Shown: in pieces, positions 1-6,696 of the stretch | How positions within the stretch are numbered: position 1 is the first letter of the stretch | Layout: each line of letters begins with the position of its first letter | From: Candidatus Tenebribacter mawsonii | GTDB taxonomy: Bacteria; Cloacimonadota; Cloacimonadia; Cloacimonadales; TCS61 | Reading direction: 5' to 3' | DNA length: 7,292 nt | NCBI GenBank assembly: GCA_030765665.1 | Contig: JAVCCD010000344.1 | Location: 1 to 7,292, forward strand | Position numbers and translations under genes: made by a program | The notes under the pieces: model-generated | Databases searched by the model: none | What the model was told of the DNA's origin: nothing | The model's input: only the letters and a program-made list of their open reading frames with translations

Positions 1-1814
1 AATTTACTCAATCTGTTCAGTTCTCTTTTTCTATCAACTTCACTAAGTAATTTTTTTCGCATTCTTATGCTTTTAGGTGTTATTTCTAAAAGTTCATCGT
101 CGTTAATATATTCCATGGCTTGCTCTAAACTGAACTGTCTAGGTGGAGCCAGCTTAATAGAATCATCAGATCCAGATGCACGAACATTTGTGAGTTTCTT
201 ACCTCTAACCACATTTAAAACCAGATCATTTTCACGTGAATGCTCTCCAACTATCATTCCGGCATAAACTTCCACAACCGGACCAATAAACAAAATCCCT
301 CGAGCTTGAAAATTATATAACGAATATGCAGTAGATGTACCTCTTTCCATAGCTATCAAAACTCCACGAGTTTTTCTATCCATGTCACCTTTATAAAATT
401 CATACTCATAAAAGCTGTGATTAATGATACCGGTTCCACGAGTTGTAGTTAAAAATTCATTTCTAAAACCAATCAAACCACGAGCAGGAACCTTAAACTC
501 TAAGCGTGTATAACCGTCGCTACCAGTTACCATATCCATCATTTCACCTTTTCTTACGCCCAGCATTTCGATAACTGTTCCTACAAATTCATCAGCAACA
601 TCTATAATCGCCAGCTCAATAGGTTCTGTACGCTTTCCATCTAACTCACGGAAGATAACCCTTGGTCTGGAAACCTGAAATTCAAAACCTTCACGACGCA
701 TGTTTTCAATGAGGATTGCCAGCTGAAGTTCACCACGACCTTTAACAGTAAACTCATCTCTATTTTCTGTATGCTCTACCACTATGCTTACATTAGTTTG
801 CAGTTCTTTTTGCAATCTATCCCAGATGTTCCTGGAAGTAACATATTTACCTTCATTCCCGGCAAAAGGAGAATCATTCACTTTAAAAGTCATTGATAAA
901 GTTGGTGCATCGATCTCAATTATTGGAAGCGGTTTGGGATCCGCTTTACAGGCTGCAGTTTCACCAACATCAACCCGTTCCATCCCTGCTAAGGATACAA
1001 TATCTCCAGCATAAGCTGTTTTTATCTCTTTCTTTTGTAGTCCTACATATTGGAAAATCTTTGAAATTCTATACAACAACCGCTCTCCGTCCCGCTTTAA
1101 AAGCACAACTTCTTCACCCTGCTTCACTTGTCCATTTGTAATCTTACCAGTACCAATTTTGCCTAAATAATTATCATATTCAATGGCAGAGATCAACATT
1201 TGAAATGGTTTTGAGACATCACCTTCTGAATCTTTCACTTTATGAATTATCGTTTCAAACAAAGGGATCAAATCAGTATTTTTGTCTTCCAATTCATACC
1301 TGGCATAACCATCTCTGCCGGAAGCATAAAGAATCGGGAAATCTAACTGAGCATCATTTGCATTAAGTTCTACAAATAGGTCAAAAACCATTTCAAGTAC
1401 GTCTGTTGGCCTAGCATTAGGTCGGTCTATTTTATTTATAATAACTATCGGATTTATACCTAATTCTAATGATTTCTTTAATACGTACTTTGTTTGAGGC
1501 ATTGGACCTTCAAAAGCATCTACCAACAACAGAACAGAATCTACCATTTTCATTATACGTTGAACTTCACCACCAAAATCGGCATGACCTGGTGTATCAA
1601 CTAAGTTTATTTTATAATCTTTATAAGTAAGCGATGCATTTTTAGAAAATATCGTTATCCCACGCTCTCTTTCCAAATCATTGCTATCCATCACACGTTC
1701 GGCAACATTCTCATTATCTCTAAAAACACCCGAATGTTTTAATGCTCCATCTACCAATGTTGTTTTACCATGATCAACATGAGCGATAATGGCAATATTT
1801 TTAATTTTTCTCAT
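1..1814 (-). CDS. typA: Ribosome-binding GTPase TypA/BipA, 3'-truncated by window edge
   Basis: This is a translational GTPase of the EF-G-like TypA/BipA family, which binds the 70S ribosome and helps ribosome assembly and stress or low-temperature growth (family knowledge). Reading the minus strand from the ATG at 1814 gives 604 codons without a stop. The G1 loop AHVDHGKT lies at residues 11-18, switch I RGITI at 51-55, G3 DTPGH at 73-77, G4 NKID at 127-130 and the G5 region ASGRDGYA at 164-171. The EF-Tu-like beta barrel, the two EF-G-like domains and the TypA-specific C-terminal domain follow. Near the edge it reads ITPKSIRMRKK and then a basic tail, as in full-length TypA of about 600-615 residues, so only a few codons and the stop are missing. 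The start is supported by AGAGGA just upstream (minus strand, 1823-1818) and by the canonical N-terminus IAIIAHVDHGKT. It is divergent from the membrane-protein gene at 2019. I see no frameshift. Confidence 0.97.
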   Translation of the reverse strand, partial: MRKIKNIAIIAHVDHGKTTLVDGALKHSGVFRDNENVAERVMDSNDLERERGITIFSKNASLTYKDYKINLVDTPGHADFGGEVQRIMKMVDSVLLLVDAFEGPMPQTKYVLKKSLELGINPIVIINKIDRPNARPTDVLEMVFDLFVELNANDAQLDFPILYASGRDGYARYELEDKNTDLIPLFETIIHKVKDSEGDVSKPFQMLISAIEYDNYLGKIGTGKITNGQVKQGEEVVLLKRDGERLLYRISKIFQYVGLQKKEIKTAYAGDIVSLAGMERVDVGETAACKADPKPLPIIEIDAPTLSMTFKVNDSPFAGNEGKYVTSRNIWDRLQKELQTNVSIVVEHTENRDEFTVKGRGELQLAILIENMRREGFEFQVSRPRVIFRELDGKRTEPIELAIIDVADEFVGTVIEMLGVRKGEMMDMVTGSDGYTRLEFKVPARGLIGFRNEFLTTTRGTGIINHSFYEYEFYKGDMDRKTRGVLIAMERGTSTAYSLYNFQARGILFIGPVVEVYAGMIVGEHSRENDLVLNVVRGKKLTNVRASGSDDSIKLAPPRQFSLEQAMEYINDDELLEITPKSIRMRKKLLSEVDRKRELNRLSK

Positions 1815-1967
1815 TATTCCTCTATTTATTAATTTCTCTAATTAATACTTATGATGTCTTAAAAAAGCAGAAGGTTATAGAGTCAATGCATTTAAATTAC
1901 TTATAAATAGTTACTTCTAATTTCATTACAATACTCATATTATTAATAAAAGTTATTTATTAAATAA

Positions 1968-1995
1968 TTGACATTAAAATAACTGTAACTAATTT
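1968..1995 (+). promoter_or_regulatory. Candidate promoter of the membrane sensor gene
   Basis: A perfect -35-like TTGACA at 1968-1973 is followed after 16 nt by TAATTT at 1990-1995, about 24 nt before the ATG at 2019. The -10 match to TATAAT is poor (3 of 6). The support comes mainly from the same TTGACA-N16-TAATTT arrangement before the next gene with its own leader (3970-3997). Confidence 0.45.
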
Positions 1996-2010
1996 GTTTT
2001 TTGTCTCGGG

Positions 2011-2015
2011 GGAGG
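2011..2015 (+). promoter_or_regulatory. Ribosome binding site GGAGG that sets the start at 2019
   Basis: GGAGG inside a run reading GGGGGAGG lies 3 nt before ATG 2019. It decides against the upstream in-frame TTG at 2001: a start there would place the Shine-Dalgarno sequence inside the coding region, and that TTG has only a T-rich sequence before it. Confidence 0.75.
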
Positions 2016-2018
2016 ATA

Positions 2019-3938
2019 ATGCTGTCGGAAAACATTTATGAAATACTAAAGAAGTGCGCTTGGATTCTTTTTTTTGTTTTATTAATTTTAAGTATTGCAA
2101 ATCTCGTATTATCAATTTCAGAAAATTTCTTTCATAAAACACTACCTTTGAAGATTGATAATGGAATTGTAGTACAAGCATCTAACGATTCTTTAGTTAC
2201 CTTCTTCAATAATAAGATCATTACAAAAGTAGATACACAGAGAATTGAGCATTCTACAGCAGTACTCGAAGAGAAACCCGAAGAAGAAGAAAATGATCTA
2301 ACAAGAAGATTTATTCTTGGATCTGAATTAAACCATGGAATCCAAGTTTCGTATAATGAAGATTTTGAAAGAGTTAGCATAGATTCTGTTGAGATCGTTT
2401 TTGTAGACACTCTTACAAATATTATAGGTAAACAATTTATTAAAGTCGATAAGAAAATTGATAAACTTGGAATTTTAGGTTTTGCAGGGAATTTTGCATT
2501 AATTATTTTTGCTTTTTTCAATGCTTTCCTGCTATTAAAATACAGTTCATCCAGAGAAAATATCCTAATTGTATTTTTTGTTTTATTTTTAATTACACCA
2601 TCTCCAAACTTAATACTTGGAAAATCAGTTTTATATATTTGGACAATTCTATTATCTCCATTTTGGGGTGTTCTGTTTTACCATTTTATGGCTCTTAAGG
2701 CTGGTATAGGAAAAAATTGTAAGAAGTTGTATATAGCTTCTGCTATCATTTTTTTCATCGGTTATATTGCCAGCATACTTATAAAAGAGAGTTTTGATTT
2801 TATTCATATTTGGTCAGCTTATTGGATGTTTAAAGGATTTTTATTATTAAGGAAGGAGTACAGGAAATCTCGTTCGATTGAGTTAAAAAGATTGTGGGGA
2901 GCATTCAGCGGGATCGGTATTTCAATGATCTCTATCATTTTGATATTCATTTTAGCTGTTGTTATCGGGTTATTTGCTGGCATTTCAAATCTTACAGGAC
3001 TCTCGATGTTGATAAAATCGTATTCAGAATTTTTAGGTATTTTCATCGCAATATTGGTGCTGATCCCTATCTTAGGAATTTTCTTAGGTTTCCTTTGGTT
3101 CCTTGGTTCATTTACTTGGAGTCTTCTCACTGGAACTGTGATGGGTTTAAAAATTAGAAGCACACTTATCTCAACAATTACCGGTGTAGTTTTCGTGATC
3201 GTGTTTGGTTTAGTGGATTACTCTTTGGGAGAAATTTTACAAAGTCTTTTTGGAAAATTCGTCGGTTCGGAATTTATTGCGGGTATTCCTGTAACTATTG
3301 GAATGATAACACTATTTAATCCTGTCCGCAGTAAAATTGAAAAGTTAGTGGATAGCAAATTAAATACAAGTGAATTGGATTTTCTGGAAAAAACCGAATC
3401 ATTTACCAACAATATTTCTGAAGAGGGAGTTCTAGAAGGTTTTGAAGAGTATATTTGTAAAAACCTGATATTAAGGCTAAAACTTAATAAGGTTGCACTG
3501 ATATCTTATGATAGTAATTTGAAAGCATATAAATTTAATGAGATCCGCGGAAGCGATGTTATAGAAAACTCCATTGTGGATGATGTTCATTTGTTGCTGC
3601 TGGAAAATAGAATTCAAACCAATAACAAAGCGGTGAATGAGAATCCTCAGGAGATCTCTAGTTTTTCAATGATAATTCCAATAATTAATGACCCTGATCA
3701 TAAATGGTTTTTGGCTCTTGGCAAGAAAGCAGATAAATCGCTTTATAATAAAAAAGATGAATTAGCTTTGGTTCAGCTAACCGACAGGATCAAGCTTTCT
3801 CTTAAATTTATTTTAGCTTATGAAGATATTGTAAATAAAAAATATCAGCAAACAATTTCTAAGCATGAAGAAATTATAAAAGAAAAAGATCATGTGATAC
3901 GAATGCTAAAAAAAGAGCTGAACGGAATATCAATATGA
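2019..3938 (+). CDS. Multi-pass membrane sensor-like protein with GAF-like domain, no catalytic output domain
   Basis: This is a 639-residue protein with no recognised gene name. It has a membrane segment at about 14-34, then an exported or periplasmic stretch of about 115 residues (35-150) with an acidic patch EEKPEEEEND near 84-93. Several further hydrophobic helices follow at about 151-174, 181-200, 204-226, 238-255, 296-321, 337-362, 383-403 and 418-434. The linker LFNPVRSKIEKLVDSKL (432-448) resembles the junction found in 7TM sensor kinases between the membrane block and a GAF domain (typically FxPLRxxIQxLVDxxF). Residues about 470-600 look GAF-like, ending LGKKADKSLYNKKDELALVQLTDRIKLSL in the usual GAF style. 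The C-terminus (about 605-635) is a charged, probably coiled-coil helix. There is no histidine kinase, phosphatase or GGDEF domain; the TGA at 3936-3938 ends it cleanly. It is likely a membrane sensor that signals through a partner. The architecture is seen in the sequence; the role is inferred. A 100-nt gap with its own promoter candidate separates it from the TerB gene. Confidence 0.85.
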   Translation: MLSENIYEILKKCAWILFFVLLILSIANLVLSISENFFHKTLPLKIDNGIVVQASNDSLVTFFNNKIITKVDTQRIEHSTAVLEEKPEEEENDLTRRFILGSELNHGIQVSYNEDFERVSIDSVEIVFVDTLTNIIGKQFIKVDKKIDKLGILGFAGNFALIIFAFFNAFLLLKYSSSRENILIVFFVLFLITPSPNLILGKSVLYIWTILLSPFWGVLFYHFMALKAGIGKNCKKLYIASAIIFFIGYIASILIKESFDFIHIWSAYWMFKGFLLLRKEYRKSRSIELKRLWGAFSGIGISMISIILIFILAVVIGLFAGISNLTGLSMLIKSYSEFLGIFIAILVLIPILGIFLGFLWFLGSFTWSLLTGTVMGLKIRSTLISTITGVVFVIVFGLVDYSLGEILQSLFGKFVGSEFIAGIPVTIGMITLFNPVRSKIEKLVDSKLNTSELDFLEKTESFTNNISEEGVLEGFEEYICKNLILRLKLNKVALISYDSNLKAYKFNEIRGSDVIENSIVDDVHLLLLENRIQTNNKAVNENPQEISSFSMIIPIINDPDHKWFLALGKKADKSLYNKKDELALVQLTDRIKLSLKFILAYEDIVNKKYQQTISKHEEIIKEKDHVIRMLKKELNGISI

Positions 3939-3969
3939 GCATGCTTTCAGACAAAATTGATAAAACCGT

Positions 3970-3997
3970 TTGACAATATATATATTGAAATTAATTT
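3970..3997 (+). promoter_or_regulatory. Candidate promoter of the TerB-PilZ-FeS gene cluster
   Basis: TTGACA at 3970-3975 is followed after 16 nt by TAATTT at 3992-3997, about 41 nt before ATG 4039. The spacing and both hexamers are identical to those upstream of the sensor gene (1968-1995), although the intervening bases differ. The -10 match is weak for a standard sigma-70 promoter, so the lineage may use a variant consensus, or the second half may be chance in AT-rich DNA. Confidence 0.45.
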
Positions 3998-4029
3998 ATT
4001 TGATAATAAAATATTTATTTTTGTTATAG

Positions 4030-4034
4030 GGAGG
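4030..4034 (+). promoter_or_regulatory. Ribosome binding site GGAGG for the TerB-fold gene
   Basis: GGAGG ends 4 nt before ATG 4039. The leader (GGAGGATAA-ATG) is nearly the same as that of the sensor gene (GGAGGATA-ATG). The next two genes in the cluster show no comparable site. Confidence 0.75.
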
Positions 4035-4038
4035 ATAA

Positions 4039-4734
4039 ATGACAAATAAAATATGGGAATATTTCTTAAATGATGAATATTCATTTTCTATTACTGTTGA
4101 TAAAGCAGGTAGAAAAACGGGCAAACTGGTTGACTTAAATAAAAATGAAGTTCTGGCAGATAACTTGATACAAAAGGTTATCCCAGAAAATCTTCCCAAC
4201 CTTTTAAATGTAGCAAAAGTTGTTATTAATGCAGCTTGGCAGGATGGAAAGATTCTTCCCGCAGAAAAAGAAGCCTTTAATAAAGCCTTTGAAAATGTTG
4301 CTTTTACTGATGCACAATGGGCAGAACTTTCGGAAGAATTCGTTAGCCCTTCACCAATAGATGAACTAATTAAGGATATAAAATCCAGAGATCAACAAAT
4401 GCTTATCTTGGAGACTTCACTTCTCTTGGTAATTGCAGATGGAGAATTCCATCCAAAAGAGAAAGAATTTATAGATTACCTGGTTAAGAAATTTGAGTTG
4501 GATACTGAGGATTTTGCACTACTTTACAAAGTTTTACCAAAACGAGTAAAGAAATACATCATCAAAGAAAAGCTGCATGAAGGATTAAACATTAGGGCTG
4601 ATGAGATAGAAGTGTTAGATAAATTCATTCCTCTAATTAGTGTTAAAGAGCTTAAACATGAACATGTCTATCGAAATTTAATGAGTAATTGGAGAAACCG
4701 AAGAACACGTTATTCAAAGATAAAATCTTATTAA
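4039..4734 (+). CDS. TerB-fold (tellurite-resistance-like) cytoplasmic protein
   Basis: This 231-residue soluble protein has no signal peptide or membrane segment. The central part (about 55-170) fits the all-helical TerB fold, in which two similar halves each carry an acidic metal-binding-type turn. The first half reads NAAWQDGKILPAEKEAF, with D69-G70. The second reads LLVIADGEFHPKEKEFIDYL, with D134-G135. This DG-x-[I/F]-x-P-x-E-K-E pattern is the clear family mark. TerB-type domains often occur with membrane-associated stress or phage-defence complexes (family knowledge), but the substrate here is unknown. The N-terminal 50 residues are a lone strand-rich region, and the tail (about 218-231, NWRNRRTRYSKIKSY) is strongly basic. 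It sits 15 nt ahead of the PilZ gene and has its own GGAGG and promoter candidate, so it probably leads a three-gene transcript. It is not evidence of tellurite resistance by itself: no terC, terD or terZ genes are present. Confidence 0.8.
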   Translation: MTNKIWEYFLNDEYSFSITVDKAGRKTGKLVDLNKNEVLADNLIQKVIPENLPNLLNVAKVVINAAWQDGKILPAEKEAFNKAFENVAFTDAQWAELSEEFVSPSPIDELIKDIKSRDQQMLILETSLLLVIADGEFHPKEKEFIDYLVKKFELDTEDFALLYKVLPKRVKKYIIKEKLHEGLNIRADEIEVLDKFIPLISVKELKHEHVYRNLMSNWRNRRTRYSKIKSY

Positions 4735-4749
4735 GTTATAAATTCTTGA

Positions 4750-5157
4750 ATGAGAAATTTCATTCGTCATCCATCGGATATTCCGATTGAACATAAACAT
4801 AGTAATTCTATGGAATATACGAAGGAAAAACTAAAGAATATCGGGCATGGTGGTCTCAGTTTCAATTCTAAAGTTAGCATTGAAACAGGGACAACTATCA
4901 ATTTAAAGATACATCTCCGCAAACCTGCGTTCAAAGCAACGGGCATAGTTACCTGGTGCAATAAAACTGGTGATCATTATGAAGTTGGTGTTACGTTTAA
5001 TAATGAACACACCGGATTTGGAGTTCGGATGGTAGAGCAAATTTGCCATATTGAACATTATAAAAGAGAAATATTAAAAAAAGAGGGCAGAATTCTTAAC
5101 GGCAAAGAAGCAGCTGAAGAATGGATAAAGAAAAATGCTGCAGCATTCCCCCGATAA
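4750..5157 (+). CDS. PilZ-domain protein, probable c-di-GMP receptor
   Basis: This 135-residue cytoplasmic protein has a PilZ domain over about residues 1-95. PilZ domains bind the second messenger c-di-GMP through an N-terminal RxxxR and a (D/N)xSxxG motif and control motility, exopolysaccharide or transcription (family knowledge). Here R2-N-F-I-R6 supplies RxxxR. The second motif is N30-I-G-H-G-G35, with Gly in place of the usual Ser. The beta strand VGVTF (79-83) is the usual closing strand. A charged helical tail follows (CHIEHYKREILKKEGR, then KEAAEEWIKK), recalling a PilZ subfamily with a conserved HIEHY tail. The start is fixed: an in-frame TGA lies directly before the ATG (4747-4749), and the next Met (residue 21) would delete RxxxR. 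No Shine-Dalgarno sequence is visible, and translation may be coupled to the gene ending 15 nt upstream. The 18-nt gap to the Fe-S gene points to an operon. Confidence 0.88.
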   Translation: MRNFIRHPSDIPIEHKHSNSMEYTKEKLKNIGHGGLSFNSKVSIETGTTINLKIHLRKPAFKATGIVTWCNKTGDHYEVGVTFNNEHTGFGVRMVEQICHIEHYKREILKKEGRILNGKEAAEEWIKKNAAAFPR

Positions 5158-5175
5158 AGACCTCATAATAAAATT

Positions 5176-6456
5176 ATGGCTCATAATACAATAAGATCAA
5201 GTTACGATAAACTAACCCAGAGGTTAAACCGCTTTCCTCAAGGAGCACCTCCTTCTGAACTTTTATTTAAAATACTTAAAATGTTATTCAGCCAAAAGGA
5301 AGCTGAACTTGTTTCATTGATGCCTATAAAACCTTTTACTGCAAAAAAAGCCAGTCGTATCTGGAAAATGGATATCACCAATACAAAAAAGATTTTGGAT
5401 ACCTTAGCAGATCGTGCTATCCTGGTTGACATTGAACAAAATGGAGAAACGGTTTATACGCTTCCTCCGCCCATGGCAGGCTTCTTTGAATTCTCAATGA
5501 TGCGTCTTAGGAATGATATCGATCAGAAGGTGCTGGCTGAACTATTTTATGAATATTTGAATGTGGAAGAAGATTTTATCCGCGAATTATTTACCAGAGG
5601 AGAAACTCAGCTAGGACGAACCTTCGTGCAGGAACCAGCACTTTCCAATGAAAACACTCTCTATGTTTTAGATTACGAACGTGCAACAGAAGTTATAAAA
5701 ACTGCTACTCATATCGGTGTTGGGATCTGTTATTGCCGTCACAAAATGGAACATATCGGAAAAGCTTGTGATGCTCCTCAAGATATTTGTATGACTTTTA
5801 ATAACGTTGCAGACTCTTTAACCAGACATGAAGTTGCTCGTAAAATTGATGAGGTTGAGTGCTTGGATCTATTACAGATAGCTTATGAACACAACCTTGT
5901 ACAATTTGGTGAAAATGCCAGAAATAATGTTAGTTTCATTTGCAATTGTTGTGGATGCTGCTGCGAAGCAATGATAACTGCCAGACGATTTGCGATATTG
6001 AATCCCATCCACACCACAAACTTTCTTCCTTCCATCAATACAGAAACTTGTAACGGCTGCGGAAAATGTGTTAGTGTTTGCCCGGTAGAAGCAATGACAC
6101 TTATTTCTGCTAACGACACTGATAATCCAAATAAAAAAATTGCAAAAGTGGATGAAGATCTTTGTCTGGGATGTGCTGTTTGCGTGAGAGCATGTTCGAA
6201 ACAAAGTATTATCCTTAAACCCCGAGATAAAAGAGTTCTTACTCCATTAAATGGAGTACACAGAGCAGTGGTGATGGCAATTGAACGCGGGAAACTGCAA
6301 AATCTAATCTTTGATAACCAAGTATTATGGAGTCATCGAGCTCTGGCAGGTGTGTTGGGTGTTATCCTAAAAATGCCGCCAATTAAACAAATATTAGCCA
6401 GCCGGCAGATCAAGTCTCGATATCTAGAAAACTTAATTAGCAAGCATTACCATTAA
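5176..6456 (+). CDS. Winged-helix-like / cysteine-cluster / 2x[4Fe-4S] ferredoxin-domain protein
   Basis: This 426-residue soluble protein probably transfers electrons or senses redox state; I do not know a gene name. Residues about 28-100 look like a winged helix (helices ending in an ITNTKKILDTLADRAILVDI segment, then a YTLPPPMAGFFE wing). The middle part has scattered cysteines, with CYC at C185/C187, then C198, C205 and C229, and the unusual CNCCGCCC (256-263). Two typical ferredoxin [4Fe-4S] motifs follow: C292-x2-C295-x2-C298-x3-C302-P and C330-x2-C333-x2-C336-x3-C340, the second with Ser instead of Pro after its last Cys. The C-terminal 85 residues are helical and cysteine-free. Similar large ferredoxin-domain proteins occur in anaerobes, usually without an assigned reaction (family knowledge). 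The start ATG 5176 has no good Shine-Dalgarno sequence and lies 18 nt after the PilZ stop, which suggests coupled translation. The role as redox sensor versus electron carrier is open. Confidence 0.88.
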   Translation: MAHNTIRSSYDKLTQRLNRFPQGAPPSELLFKILKMLFSQKEAELVSLMPIKPFTAKKASRIWKMDITNTKKILDTLADRAILVDIEQNGETVYTLPPPMAGFFEFSMMRLRNDIDQKVLAELFYEYLNVEEDFIRELFTRGETQLGRTFVQEPALSNENTLYVLDYERATEVIKTATHIGVGICYCRHKMEHIGKACDAPQDICMTFNNVADSLTRHEVARKIDEVECLDLLQIAYEHNLVQFGENARNNVSFICNCCGCCCEAMITARRFAILNPIHTTNFLPSINTETCNGCGKCVSVCPVEAMTLISANDTDNPNKKIAKVDEDLCLGCAVCVRACSKQSIILKPRDKRVLTPLNGVHRAVVMAIERGKLQNLIFDNQVLWSHRALAGVLGVILKMPPIKQILASRQIKSRYLENLISKHYH

Positions 6457-6696
6457 GGAGCCTTTTACACTATTCTCTACCCAATCGTCATCCTGACGAA
6501 TCTTTCTCGTTGCTCTCCACAGGAAGAATGACTTGTAGAAAATTCTTTTACTCAAGAAAACAATGTTGCTGTCTCTCTGAAGAACTCTCACAAAGGCATT
6601 ATCACGAAGAGTCTACAGCACTCCGGATTCCGCACGGCGCATAAATCCATAGGAAGAATAGACCAAACAAAACTAGCACATGTTTTCTGAATTGAC
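6457..6696. other. Non-coding gap between convergent genes, with degenerate repeats
   Basis: No plausible gene is found on either strand in these 240 bp between the Fe-S gene and the transposase gene. The stretch is locally richer in G and C than its flanks near 6610-6645. It holds a short hairpin, a pair of direct repeats (annotated separately) and no hairpin followed by a T-run that would make a convincing terminator for either gene. Confidence 0.6.
6486..6663. repeat. Degenerate intergenic repeat remnant
   Basis: CGTCA-TCC-TGACG at 6486-6498 is a short inverted repeat. The segment from GTCAT (6487-6491) to ATGAC (6528-6532) is bounded by inverted ends. CCACAGGAAGAATGAC (6517-6532) recurs nearly intact as CCATAGGAAGAATAGAC (6647-6663), a direct repeat about 130 bp away. 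The GTCATCCTGACGAA style resembles intergenic repeat families that are widespread in bacterial genomes. Copy number elsewhere in this genome cannot be seen from one window. Confidence 0.5.

Larger units (their letters stand above)
1815..2018. other. Divergent intergenic region between typA and the sensor gene
   Basis: This very AT-rich stretch of about 200 bp must carry the promoters of both typA (leftward) and the membrane-protein gene (rightward). The rightward side has a recognisable TTGACA-N16-TAATTT arrangement, annotated separately. On the leftward side a TTGACT lies at 1886-1881 (minus strand), but I see no convincing -10 box at a suitable distance, so the typA promoter stays unassigned. 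There is no clear inverted repeat, riboswitch or RNA gene. Confidence 0.6.

Noticed and set aside
67..1141. Short plus-strand open frames at 67-267, 784-1014 and 893-1141
   Set aside because: They lie antisense to typA, show no domain-like sequence or ribosome site, and are shadows of its reading frame.
1881..1886. TTGACT on the minus strand as a typA -35 box
   Set aside because: No acceptable -10 hexamer lies 16-19 nt downstream, so I did not annotate it as a promoter.
2001..2018. Upstream TTG start at 2001 for the membrane sensor gene
   Set aside because: It would put the GGAGG site inside the gene and has no ribosome site of its own; ATG 2019 follows GGAGG directly.
2053..2468. PDZ domain in the exported part of the membrane sensor (as in some ComP-like sensors)
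   Set aside because: I see no GLGF-like loop or the usual glycine-rich PDZ pattern; the stretch stays unassigned.
6486..6498. CGTCA-TCC-TGACG hairpin as a transcription terminator for the Fe-S gene
   Set aside because: The stem is only 5 bp and no T-run follows; it fits better as part of a repeat remnant.
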